Of a stretch of DNA of 9,709 nucleotides, positions 1-6,650 are shown piece by piece (the first letter of the stretch is position 1; each line of letters opens with the position of its first letter). The translations under genes and the position numbers were made by a program. Source of the stretch: an uncultured Holophagaceae bacterium (GTDB taxonomy: Bacteria; Acidobacteriota; Holophagae; Holophagales; Holophagaceae); NCBI GenBank assembly GCA_903890595.1, contig CAITBU010000304.1, positions 1-9,709 of the forward strand, given 5' to 3'. The notes beneath the pieces were generated by a model, which did no database searches, was not told the origin of the DNA, and was given only the letters and a program-made list of their open reading frames with translations.

Positions 1-2860
1 CCACAGGGAGCTTGCCCTCGGCCTGTAATCGGGCGGCGAGGCCGTTGTCTGCCGGGCCGCCGAAGACCACCAGGTCCCGGCTGGCCAGGTCCACGCCCAC
101 GGTGTCGCCGTCGGCACAGAGGGGCAGCAGCACCTCGGTCATGTTCTCCGCCAGCAGGTCCCGGTACTGCAGGGCCAGGGTGCGCTGGGCCTCGACTTCG
201 CGCGCCGTCCCATGCACCAGCAGGGCCCGGTCCCAGTCATCCAGGAGGTTGCCCGGCACCCAGAAGTTCGCCCGAGCCAAGGGCAGGTCGCTGCCCGCGT
301 TGAAGACCACCTTGGTGGGCCGGGCCTCGCTGCGGAAGGTAAAGGTGGCCTTGGCCCCGTCCACCGCCAGGCGCTCCAGGCGAACGCCCTTCTCGGTCTC
401 GACGGAGGCAAACGCCACGAAGGGCCAGGGCTGGCCGGCCTGGGTTACTTCCACAGCGACGCTGTAGGCCTCGCCATCCTTCCGGGCCGTGGCTTTGAAG
501 CGGGGTGCCGGCAGGTCCGCCCGCTGAATCCAGGGGAGCAGGAGCGGCGCCACATCCTTGCCAGCGGAGGCTGACAGGGTCTTGAGGAGGTCAGCTGTGG
601 CAGCGCTGCGGCCGCCGAAGGCCCCCTGCACCGCCTGCATGGCCTTGGCGAAGGCGGCATTGCCCAGCTGCAGCCGCAGCTGATGGAGGGCGAAGACGCC
701 TCGGAGGCGGGGGATCTGGTAGGCCCCGTAGCGGTCGTAGGCCGTGGTGGTGAGGGCCGGTGCGGTGGCTCCCTCCCGGGCCTCCAGCCACAGGTGGCGG
801 GTGGCCAGATCCGCCAGGGTGGCGGCCTGGGCCTCGAAGGCCTTGGCGGGCGTGGCGGGCAGGTTCTTCAGCTGCTGCCAGTAGGCTGCGCTGCCGCTCA
901 TGAACCAATTATCGGCGTCCGTGGCAGGCTTCACCGTCCCGGACCACAGCCCCTTGGCGTCGTAGGAGAAGGCCTCCTTCACCCCCGCCACATCAGCCAC
1001 AGGCGCAGCCTTGGCAGTCTTTTCAGCGCTCCAGGCTGCGCGAGCAGCCTGGAGCCGATCGGACACCCAAATGGGACTAAACGTTGTGTAGCCGTGGGTC
1101 AGGTGGGGCGTGGCGCCCGGCAGGTCCGCGATCCAGCGGCCACCCACCAGCTTCTCCCGCTGGGTGGTCTTGCCCTGGTGGGCGATGAACACCAGCTTCT
1201 CCGCCATCTCGGCGGTGGTCAGCTTGGCGTCGCAGGCGTGGGGGCGATTGATGGGGCTGGTGGCCATGAGGCGGGTGCCGCTGTCGATGTCGAAGCCGCC
1301 CTTGCCGTAGGTCTGGAAGGCCTGCTGGAAGGCGATGTCGCGGTTCCAGGTGTTGAAGGCCAGGTCCACCGGGGCGTTCTCAGCATTGGCACCGTACTCC
1401 CCGCGCACCTCCGGATCCCGGTTGTTGTTGTTGGCCCAGATGTAGTCCTTGTGGTTGCCCGGGGTGTCTGCAGGCCGGCCCTTGCTGCCCGTGCGCCACA
1501 TCTTGGCCTTGTCCGTGCCCAGCAGGTAGCAGGCGCCCTCGTCGGTCTTGGTGTCCGCCATGGTCCAGTCATTGGTGTAGAGGCCGTTGTTCTGCTTGAA
1601 GAGGATGTCGGCGGCCTCATCGATGCCGGAGGCGTATTGCGCGGCCCGCCGGATGCGGTTGCTCTGGGGCGTGCCGTCGGCATTGAAGGGCGTCTGCCCC
1701 ACCGTGGTCTCGCCCATCACCAGGCCGGAAGCATTGAGGTACCAGTCAGTGCCGCTGTGGATGCCCCCGGCGAAGGTCTGCATGACGAAGCGGTGGCCCT
1801 TGGCGGGCACCACGTCCAGCATCACGCCCCACTCCGTGCCGGTGTAGCCGTTCCACATGAACATCTGCGTGAACACGAAGCGCCCGCTGCGGGTGGCGCT
1901 GCCCGTGGCCACGAAGGACGAGCAGTGGTCGCCCTTGCCGGCCTGGGCCATCTCCTCCTCGCCGGTCATGAAGGTGCGCCCGGACAGGGGGTGGGTCGCT
2001 TTGGCCAGACCCTCGGCGAGCTGGCTCATGTCCACGGCGCTGTTGAGGGTGACGATGTCCAGCAGATCGATGTCCCGGCCCTTGAACTTGGCCCCGGCCT
2101 TCACGGCGCCCTCGGCGATGCCCTTCATCTCCTCGAGGTACTCCACGTCGTACTTGCGGAAGAACAGGGCATCCGCCATCTGGCGCTGGTCCGCCCAGCC
2201 CTTCACGGGATCTGCCGCATTCTTCTGGACGCCCAGCTTGGTGATGTAGCGGACGATCTCCTCGGCCATGAGCTCGCCGTGCTGGCGGCCCCGAGGATAG
2301 GGGGCGCCCTCGATGTGCAGGAAGGTCCAGCCGCCCATCTCGTAGCGGAAGCCCTTGCCGGCCCAGCGCACGGTCTCCATGGGGATGAAGGCCGTGATGT
2401 CGTCCACCTTCTCCAGGGTGACGGCGCTGAAGGTGGCACTGCCCGTGGCCTTGCCGTTGCGGCCCAGGTGCAGCTGCACGCGATCCGTGGGGCTGGTGGC
2501 CAGGAACAGCACGGCCAGGCGCTGTTCACCGCTGCCCGCCAGGCCCTGGGAGGCATTGGTGAAGGGGAAGCTCTCCATGGACAGGCAGGCCCCCAGCGCC
2601 GTGGGGTAGCGGGCCAGGGCATCGGCCTTGACGCCCCGGGTGCGCACCGTGGCGCTGAGGCGGTAGAGCTCCCCCACCTTGAGGTGCACCGGCGCCGAGG
2701 CCAGCGTGGCTTCCGCACCCTCTGCCGGGGCCTCCAGGCGCAGACCCGAAGCCTTGGCTGCGGTCCCCAGCTTGAGCGACCAGCCCGCCACAGGCAGATC
2801 AGCGGCGGCGGCCAGGGTGGCCAGAAGCAGCAGGGCACAGGTGCGGAACAAACGGATCAT
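1..2860 (-). CDS. Secreted C45/phospholipase B-like autocatalytic hydrolase with M1-like C-terminal region (3' end outside window)
   Basis: The frame is open for 953 codons from ATG at 2860 to the left edge, so the C-terminus is missing. GGTGGAGG lies just upstream as ribosome binding site. Residues 1-21 form a Sec signal peptide ending near AAA-AD. Residues about 22-175 look beta-rich and are unassigned. The motif EGAPYPRGRQHG (184-195) and GDHCSSFVATG, with Cys313 as the expected nucleophile, match the C45/acyltransferase and phospholipase B-like Ntn-hydrolase families, where self-cleavage before the Cys exposes the active residue. Typical bonds cut are amide or acyl-ester; the substrate here is unknown. 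Residues about 700-790 (YDRYGAYQIPRLRG, then a helical stretch ending PWIQRADLP) resemble the C-terminal part of M1 aminopeptidases, but I see no HExxH zinc motif. Residues about 865-953 resemble a tail found in M1-like proteins. The protein probably acts in the periplasm or outside the cell. The family call is firm for the Cys region, tentative for the C-terminal half. Confidence 0.85.
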   Translation of the reverse strand, partial: MIRLFRTCALLLLATLAAAADLPVAGWSLKLGTAAKASGLRLEAPAEGAEATLASAPVHLKVGELYRLSATVRTRGVKADALARYPTALGACLSMESFPFTNASQGLAGSGEQRLAVLFLATSPTDRVQLHLGRNGKATGSATFSAVTLEKVDDITAFIPMETVRWAGKGFRYEMGGWTFLHIEGAPYPRGRQHGELMAEEIVRYITKLGVQKNAADPVKGWADQRQMADALFFRKYDVEYLEEMKGIAEGAVKAGAKFKGRDIDLLDIVTLNSAVDMSQLAEGLAKATHPLSGRTFMTGEEEMAQAGKGDHCSSFVATGSATRSGRFVFTQMFMWNGYTGTEWGVMLDVVPAKGHRFVMQTFAGGIHSGTDWYLNASGLVMGETTVGQTPFNADGTPQSNRIRRAAQYASGIDEAADILFKQNNGLYTNDWTMADTKTDEGACYLLGTDKAKMWRTGSKGRPADTPGNHKDYIWANNNNRDPEVRGEYGANAENAPVDLAFNTWNRDIAFQQAFQTYGKGGFDIDSGTRLMATSPINRPHACDAKLTTAEMAEKLVFIAHQGKTTQREKLVGGRWIADLPGATPHLTHGYTTFSPIWVSDRLQAARAAWSAEKTAKAAPVADVAGVKEAFSYDAKGLWSGTVKPATDADNWFMSGSAAYWQQLKNLPATPAKAFEAQAATLADLATRHLWLEAREGATAPALTTTAYDRYGAYQIPRLRGVFALHQLRLQLGNAAFAKAMQAVQGAFGGRSAATADLLKTLSASAGKDVAPLLLPWIQRADLPAPRFKATARKDGEAYSVAVEVTQAGQPWPFVAFASVETEKGVRLERLAVDGAKATFTFRSEARPTKVVFNAGSDLPLARANFWVPGNLLDDWDRALLVHGTAREVEAQRTLALQYRDLLAENMTEVLLPLCADGDTVGVDLASRDLVVFGGPADNGLAARLQAEGKLPV

Positions 2861-2943
2861 GGGAGCCTCCACCCAACAGCATGGCAAACCTCCCCCCAAA
2901 GCGCCTCGCTTTTTGAGGCAAGGCCAGGCCCTAGGAAAAAACG

Positions 2944-3051
2944 CTCGCAGAGGGACGCTGAGACAGCAGAGGCTGCGGAGGAAAGGAGACCGAAGGTGGC
3001 TCTTCTTGAGCTCTTCTCAGCCACCTCTGCCTTCTCCGCGCTCTCTGCGAG
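2944..3051. repeat. Imperfect palindromic intergenic repeat (about 108 bp)
   Basis: The ends CTCGCAGAG (2944-2952) and CTCTGCGAG (3043-3051) are perfect inverted copies. Inside, GCAGAGG (2966-2972) pairs with CCTCTGC (3024-3030) at nearly the same distance from each end, and GGTGGCT (2995-3001) pairs with AGCCACC (3019-3025). One strand is purine-rich in the left half and pyrimidine-rich in the right half, built from degenerate GCAGAGG/GCGGAG units. This style (CGCAGAG...GCGGAG) recalls dispersed intergenic repeats of many environmental bacteria, from memory and not checked. It fills most of the 248-base gap between two divergent genes. Confidence 0.6.
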
Positions 3052-3096
3052 AGTGGTTGCTTTGCTGCTTTTTCGCTGACCCACGCCAAGCCCCCG

Positions 3097-3102
3097 TAAG
3101 CT
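3097..3102 (+). promoter_or_regulatory. Possible -10 box TAAGCT close to the start codon
   Basis: TAAGCT ends six bases before ATG 3109. No clear -35 box is seen 16-18 bases upstream. If it is a real -10 box, transcription would begin at or next to the start codon, giving a leaderless or nearly leaderless message. The same kind of hexamer occurs at the same distance before the gene at 5692. Confidence 0.3.
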
Positions 3103-3108
3103 GGAAGG

Positions 3109-3996
3109 ATGACGCTGCGCAAATGGACCTTCACGGTGGGACCTGACGAGGGGGGCCTGCGCCTGGATCAGCTCATTGCTGAGCGCACGGGGATCTCCCG
3201 GCGGGCGGCGCGGGAGGCCCTGAAGCTGGGTGGCGTGCAGGTGGACCGCAAGCGGGTGAAGGTAGCCAGCAAGCAGGTGAAGCCGGGCATCGAGGTGCGG
3301 GTGGCCTCGGATCCGGACCTGCCGCCGGTGCCCGACATGCCCATTCCCATCGTCTTCGAGGACGCCTGGGTGCTGGCCGTGGACAAGCCCGCCGGCCTGC
3401 CCACCCAGGGCACCTGGGCCTCGGACCGCCACGACCTGCTGGCCCTGCTCAAGACCCAGCGCCCGGACCTGCACCTGTACCTGCAGCACCGCCTGGACCA
3501 GGGCACCTCGGGCCTCCTGGTCTTCGCCAAGGATCCCAAGGCCAACCCTGGCCTATCGGCGGCCTTCGCTTCCCGGGAGCTGGAGAAGCTCTATCTGGCG
3601 CGCCTCTCAGAGCCCCTGGAGGCCTGCACCGTGAACGCCGCCGTGGGCCGCATCCGAGGCGCGGAGCCCGGCCGCTTCGGCTGCACGGAAGACATTGCCG
3701 CTGACACTCAGCTCATCGAGCCCCGCTCCGCCCGCACGGACTTCCGCCCCGCCACCGCCGAGGAGTCCGCCGGCCTGGTCCCTGGACACTGGGTGGTGGC
3801 GCGCATCCACACCGGCCGCACCCACCAGATCCGCGTCCACCTCGTGCACCTGGGCCACCCCATCCTGGGCGATGGCCTCTATGGTGGCGCGGCCTCTGAC
3901 CGCCTCTGGCTCCACGCCTGGCGCCTGGGCCTCAAGCACCCCATCACCGGCGAACCCCTCCAGCTGGAGGCGCCCCCCACCCGGTTCCAGGCATGA
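3109..3996 (+). CDS. RluA-family pseudouridine synthase with N-terminal S4 domain
   Basis: The 295-residue protein should isomerise specific uridines in rRNA or tRNA to pseudouridine in the cytoplasm. Residues about 15-67 fit an S4 RNA-binding domain (LRLDQLIAERTGISRRAAREAL). The catalytic motif is HRLDQGTSGLLVFAK (127-141), with Asp130 as the expected catalytic aspartate. The later motif GRTHQIRVHL and the following GHPILGDGLYGG complete the RluA fold, and length is normal for the family. In many members Asp is followed by Arg or Lys; here it is Gln131. The ATG at 3109 is preceded directly by GGAAGG, too close to be a normal ribosome binding site, so the message may be leaderless or the true site weak. 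The stop overlaps the next start by four bases (ATGA). The target uridine cannot be named from sequence alone. Confidence 0.93.
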   Translation: MTLRKWTFTVGPDEGGLRLDQLIAERTGISRRAAREALKLGGVQVDRKRVKVASKQVKPGIEVRVASDPDLPPVPDMPIPIVFEDAWVLAVDKPAGLPTQGTWASDRHDLLALLKTQRPDLHLYLQHRLDQGTSGLLVFAKDPKANPGLSAAFASRELEKLYLARLSEPLEACTVNAAVGRIRGAEPGRFGCTEDIAADTQLIEPRSARTDFRPATAEESAGLVPGHWVVARIHTGRTHQIRVHLVHLGHPILGDGLYGGAASDRLWLHAWRLGLKHPITGEPLQLEAPPTRFQA

Positions 3997-4973
3997 GACG
4001 GGGCCTGTCCCTGCCCGCGGCCTGGAGCCACCGGCTCCGCAGCCTGGGCCTGGCCCTCCTGGCCTGGATGGGCCTCGCTGGGGCCGATCCCCAGGTTGCA
4101 CCACCGCCTGCCCCCGCAGCTCGAGCCGAAGCCCCCGCCGCCGGGCCCATCCGCCTCGATCGCTTCGCCAAACCCGGTCCCCTGGCGGGCGTGGTGGCCC
4201 GCATCGACCTGCGGGATCCCCGGGTCAGCGTGAAGGTGGTCATGGCGGACGGGTCCGGCACGGAGGGCGGGAAGGACTGCGCCGGCCGCCTGGAGGTGCC
4301 CAGCGCCCTGGCCCGCAGGCACGACCTGGCCGTGGCCATCAACGCCAGCTTCTTCCGGGCCAAGGCCAAGACCAGCGACGGCCAGGCGGTGACCTACTTC
4401 GTGGGGAACTGCGCCAGCCCCGTGGGGTGGCACTACTCCGAGGGCCGCCTGCAGGCCCGCCCGGCTGAAGCCCGCCTGAGGGCCGCCGCCGTGCTGCACA
4501 CCTCGGGCCGCATGACCCTGCACGCCAGCCTCGAGCAGCTACCCACGGATGTGCGCTATGCCGTGGGTGGTAACGCCATGGTGCTGGACGCCGGGAAGGT
4601 TATCGCCAGAGCCTCGGACACCGTCCGCCATCCCCGTAGTGCCGTGGGCCTCAGCGAGGATGGGAACACCCTCCTGCTGGTGGCCGTGGATGGCCGCGCC
4701 GAGGGCCACAGTCAGGGCGCCACCCTGGCGGAGCTGGGTGAATTACTGAAGGGCTTCGGCGCCCGGGACGCCATCAACCTGGACGGCGGGGGCAGCACGG
4801 CCCTGGTGGTCAAGGATTCCCTGACCGGTGTGTTCACCGTGGCCAACCGCCCCTCGGGCGTAGCCGCCAATCTCCCCGGCACCCCCGCCGAGCGCCCCGT
4901 GGTGGACGTCCTGGGCGTGGTGCTGCGCGAGCTCCCCACCGAGCGCCGCCGCGAGGACAGCCTGCGGCACTGA
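3993..4973 (+). CDS. Secreted phosphodiester glycosidase-family (NAGPA domain) protein
   Basis: A 326-residue protein. Residues 1-31 hold a basic start and a hydrophobic stretch (SLGLALLAWMGLAGA), a Sec signal peptide, followed by a Pro/Ala-rich linker to about 51. The rest matches the NAGPA family, named for the enzyme that uncovers mannose 6-phosphate by removing GlcNAc from a phosphodiester: AINASFF (115-121), HPRSAVG (213-219), DGR (233-235), GHSQGATL (238-245) and NLDGGGST (262-269). Bacterial members probably cut phosphodiester-linked sugars in envelope or exported glycans; the substrate here is unknown. Cys96 and Cys140 could form a disulfide after export. The start ATG overlaps the stop of the preceding pseudouridine synthase gene (ATGA at 3993-3996), so translation is probably coupled, although the two functions have no obvious link. 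The domain call is firm and the exact reaction is inferred. Confidence 0.9.
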   Translation: MRRGLSLPAAWSHRLRSLGLALLAWMGLAGADPQVAPPPAPAARAEAPAAGPIRLDRFAKPGPLAGVVARIDLRDPRVSVKVVMADGSGTEGGKDCAGRLEVPSALARRHDLAVAINASFFRAKAKTSDGQAVTYFVGNCASPVGWHYSEGRLQARPAEARLRAAAVLHTSGRMTLHASLEQLPTDVRYAVGGNAMVLDAGKVIARASDTVRHPRSAVGLSEDGNTLLLVAVDGRAEGHSQGATLAELGELLKGFGARDAINLDGGGSTALVVKDSLTGVFTVANRPSGVAANLPGTPAERPVVDVLGVVLRELPTERRREDSLRH

Positions 4974-5029
4974 GCGCCGCAGCATGAAAAGACAACCTGG
5001 TTATCGGCCGGCCTCCGCTAAAAAGAGCG

Positions 5030-5190
5030 CTCCACTAAGGTCACGAAGACGCCCTGCGGGCGCAGGAAGCACACGAATTCACCTTGACCCACCGCGGGCA
5101 TCCCCAAGGGGGCGGCAGGCCCGGAGGCCCTGTCGGCGTGACGACTTGCCTTCGTGCCCTTTTCGGCAGTTCTTCGTGTCCTTAGTGGAG
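5030..5190. repeat. 161-bp element with 20-bp terminal inverted repeats
   Basis: The left end CTCCACTAAGGTCACGAAGA (5030-5049) and the reverse complement of the right end (5171-5190) agree at 19 of 20 bases. Inner ACGAA/TTCGT pieces (for example 5072-5077 and 5153-5157) continue the imperfect symmetry, and the middle is a GC-rich loop. I see no transposase. The CACGAAG/CTTCGTG units recall dispersed repeats in environmental genomes that are often mis-annotated as TKDTK-type peptides. The element sits in the 321-base gene-free stretch 4974-5294; apart from this and the repeat at 5226-5279 I see nothing there. It could be a non-autonomous transposon relic or a structured intergenic repeat. Confidence 0.65.
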
Positions 5191-5225
5191 ATCCTTGAAG
5201 GCCCAAATTGGCGGAGCAAGGCCGA

Positions 5226-5279
5226 TAACGGGGACGGGAAATCTTTATCCCCGTCCATCCTTTTCATCCCCGTCAAAGG
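5226..5279. repeat. Short GC-rich repeat with direct and inverted units; possible hairpin
   Basis: ATCCCCGTC occurs twice, at 5247-5255 and 5266-5274, 19 bases apart, with CATCC between. An inverted copy lies to the left: GGACGGG (5232-5238) pairs with CCCGTCC (5250-5256) around an 11-base loop, followed by ATCCTTTTC. The hairpin might help end plus-strand transcription from the glycosidase gene, but the T tract is broken. The pattern resembles dispersed ATCC-CCGTC type intergenic repeats; that comparison is from memory. Confidence 0.5.
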
Positions 5280-5294
5280 CACTTGAAGCTAGGC

Positions 5295-5492
5295 TCAGCC
5301 CGCTTTTGCCCGCTTCTGCAGCGCCTCTAGGACCTCTGGCTTGTGGTCCAGGAGCAGCTTCATCAAGGCCAGGGGGGGCTCAGGCGTGGCCTTGATCTGG
5401 ATCTTGCCCGGGATGGAAGACAGGGTCACGGCCACACCCATGCGGCCGGCCAGGTCCAGGATCTCGGATACGCCTACGTTGTCTCTGAACAC
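5295..5492 (-). CDS. Small TubC-like (docking-domain-like) protein
   Basis: A 65-residue protein starting at GTG 5492 behind AAGGAGG with a four-base spacer, a strong ribosome binding site that fixes the start. The layout VSEILDLAGRMGVAVTLSS, then a short strand (KIQIKA), then PPLALMKLLLDHKPEVLEAL, matches the compact alpha-beta TubC N-terminal docking fold, in which a helix, a two-stranded sheet carrying the recognition strand, and a helix with HKPEVL/HKAELL end the domain. In known cases this domain sits at the start of nonribosomal peptide synthetase subunits and binds a partner subunit. Here it stands alone with no synthetase nearby, so it may instead be a small adaptor or regulator. It is divergent from the lipid kinase gene and followed by repeats. 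The coding call is good because of the ribosome site and the protein-like composition; the fold is tentative. Confidence 0.75.
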   Translation of the reverse strand: MFRDNVGVSEILDLAGRMGVAVTLSSIPGKIQIKATPEPPLALMKLLLDHKPEVLEALQKRAKAG

Positions 5493-5600
5493 CGATCCTC
5501 CTTCTATCGTCTTCGTTTAGGGCGAGGTCCTTGGGGACGGGCAGGATGCGTTTAGACCAACCTACCCCTCGGAAAAGATAAGTCCATACGCTCGATTGCT

Positions 5601-5629
5601 TATTGACACGGGGACTGACCAAAATTTTT
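5601..5629. repeat. Possible REP-like fragment (GACACGGGGACTGACC + A/T run), also containing a TTGACA box
   Basis: GACACGGGGACTGACCAAAA lies in an AT-rich island inside an otherwise GC-rich region. On the other strand it reads TTTTGGTCAGTCCCCGTGTC, which recalls repeats associated with REP-associated tyrosine transposases in several environmental bacteria (GG-T-C-G-TCCC cores). A related GGGGACGGG piece occurs at about 5535. The stretch also has a perfect TTGACA (5603-5608), but the hexamer 17 bases further on (TTTTCT) is a poor -10 box, so a promoter is not supported. Confidence 0.3.
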
Positions 5630-5679
5630 CTGCTTTCAACCGAATTCCCGGGGACGCTGCGGATCCTCCGTGCCCCGGC

Positions 5680-5685
5680 TATGCT
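5680..5685 (+). promoter_or_regulatory. Possible -10 box TATGCT close to the start codon
   Basis: TATGCT ends six bases before ATG 5692, and the start lacks a Shine-Dalgarno site. The arrangement is the same as before the gene at 3109. A -35 box is not visible at the usual distance. If functional, it would give a leaderless message. Confidence 0.35.
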
Positions 5686-5691
5686 CGGCTG

Positions 5692-6639
5692 ATGCAACTG
5701 CCGATCCTCTTCAACCCGCTGGCGGGGACCTCCTCCAAGGACCCGGATGCGCTGCTGCGGCCGCTGCCGCAGGAGCTGCGGGACCGGCTGGTGCCCACGC
5801 CCTTCGGACCGCCCTGGGACTTCGGCCCCGCCATCGCCCAGGCCACGCAGGCTGGCGGACCGCTCCTGGTGTGGGGCGGGGACGGCACGCTCCACCACGC
5901 GGCCATTGCGCTCTTGGCCGCAGGCTGCCCCGTGCCCCTGGGGGCCATCCCCGGTGGCAGCGGCAACGGCCTGGTGCGGGGCCTGCGCACGCCCCTGGAG
6001 GCCGCCGGTGCCCTGCAGCGCCTGCTGGAGGGCCGGGAGCTGCGCATGGATGTCCCGCGCCTGGACGGGGTGCCCTTCCTCAACCTCTGCGGCACGGGCT
6101 TCGAAGGGGCGGTGGCCCAGCGCTTCGAGGACCTGCCGGGCCGGGGCTTCTCCACCTACGCCAAGGCCTGCTGGCAGCTGTGGCAGAGCTGGGAGGACAC
6201 CACCGTCGAGTGGGCGGCGGAGGTCGCTCCCCTGACCCAGCCACCGAGCCGCATGGCGCGGCTCCGCACCGCCTGGCGGGGCCCGGACACCCCCCTGCCC
6301 GACCGCTTCTGGAACCTCTGCCTCGCCAACCTGCCCACCCACGGCAGCGGCCTCTGGATGGCCCCGGGGGCGGATCCCACCGATGGCCTCCTGCACTGGG
6401 CCGCCCTCTCCCGCCCGGGCTGGAGCGACCTGCTGGCGGAGGTGCCTTCCCTGTTCCGGGAAGGAGGCACCACGGACCTCCGCCGCCTGGGGTGCATTCG
6501 AAGAGCGACCCTCCGCCTGGACCGCCCCCTGGTCTGGCACCTGGATGGCGAGCTGCTGCCCGCCCGGGACCGCGCCGAGCTGAGCGTAGAGCCCCGCGCT
6601 TTCCGCATGCAGGTCACGGAGGCGTGTCCCTGGATGTAG
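5692..6639 (+). CDS. Diacylglycerol kinase catalytic-domain (lipid kinase) family protein
   Basis: A 315-residue protein of the DAGK/sphingosine kinase/YegS-like family, which transfers phosphate from ATP to a lipid hydroxyl at the membrane. It opens directly with the domain's first strand (PILFNPLAG). Key motifs are GGDGT (62-66), the nucleotide site, IPGGSGNGLVRGL (86-98), GTGFEG (134-139), APGADPTDG (224-232) and HLDGE (283-287) near the end. Most bacterial members read G-T-x-N-D; this one has GSGNG, closer to sphingosine-kinase-like wording. An upstream TTG at 5596 is in frame, but the added 32 residues look non-coding, so ATG 5692 is preferred. It has no good ribosome binding site; a TATGCT box ends six bases upstream. 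It runs towards the gene ending at 6702 and stops at a strong hairpin. The lipid substrate is unknown. Confidence 0.9.
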   Translation: MQLPILFNPLAGTSSKDPDALLRPLPQELRDRLVPTPFGPPWDFGPAIAQATQAGGPLLVWGGDGTLHHAAIALLAAGCPVPLGAIPGGSGNGLVRGLRTPLEAAGALQRLLEGRELRMDVPRLDGVPFLNLCGTGFEGAVAQRFEDLPGRGFSTYAKACWQLWQSWEDTTVEWAAEVAPLTQPPSRMARLRTAWRGPDTPLPDRFWNLCLANLPTHGSGLWMAPGADPTDGLLHWAALSRPGWSDLLAEVPSLFREGGTTDLRRLGCIRRATLRLDRPLVWHLDGELLPARDRAELSVEPRAFRMQVTEACPWM

Positions 6640-6650
6640 CTTGAAGCTCA

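Noticed and set aside
2896..2916. AAAGCG-CCT-CGCTTT hairpin followed by T residues as a plus-strand terminator
   Set aside because: The stem is six base pairs, competes with a second small stem, and no plus-strand gene ends nearby.
2880..2940. Coding region or CRISPR-like spacing around the repeats
   Set aside because: The repeats are single imperfect palindromes, not regularly spaced identical units, and no cas gene is present.
683..3079. Long plus-strand open frame of 798 codons
   Set aside because: It is antisense to the C45-like gene, which has a signal peptide, ribosome site and recognisable motifs. The translation is Gly/His/Leu/Val-rich low complexity, typical of the reverse strand of a GC-rich gene.
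4984..5286. Small open frames in the gap (100 codons plus, 62 and 67 codons minus)
   Set aside because: They lie across the inverted-repeat element and the ATCCCCGTC repeat; their TKDTK and KRMDGDKDF-like peptides are typical translations of repeats, and none has a good ribosome site.
5603..5631. Sigma-70 promoter from TTGACA
   Set aside because: The -10 hexamer at 17 bases (TTTTCT) matches only half of the consensus, and no better one is found at 16-18 bases.
5596..5691. TTG start giving a 347-residue lipid kinase
   Set aside because: The extra 32 residues match no part of the family and pass through the AT-rich repeat-like stretch; ATG 5692 begins at the first strand of the domain.
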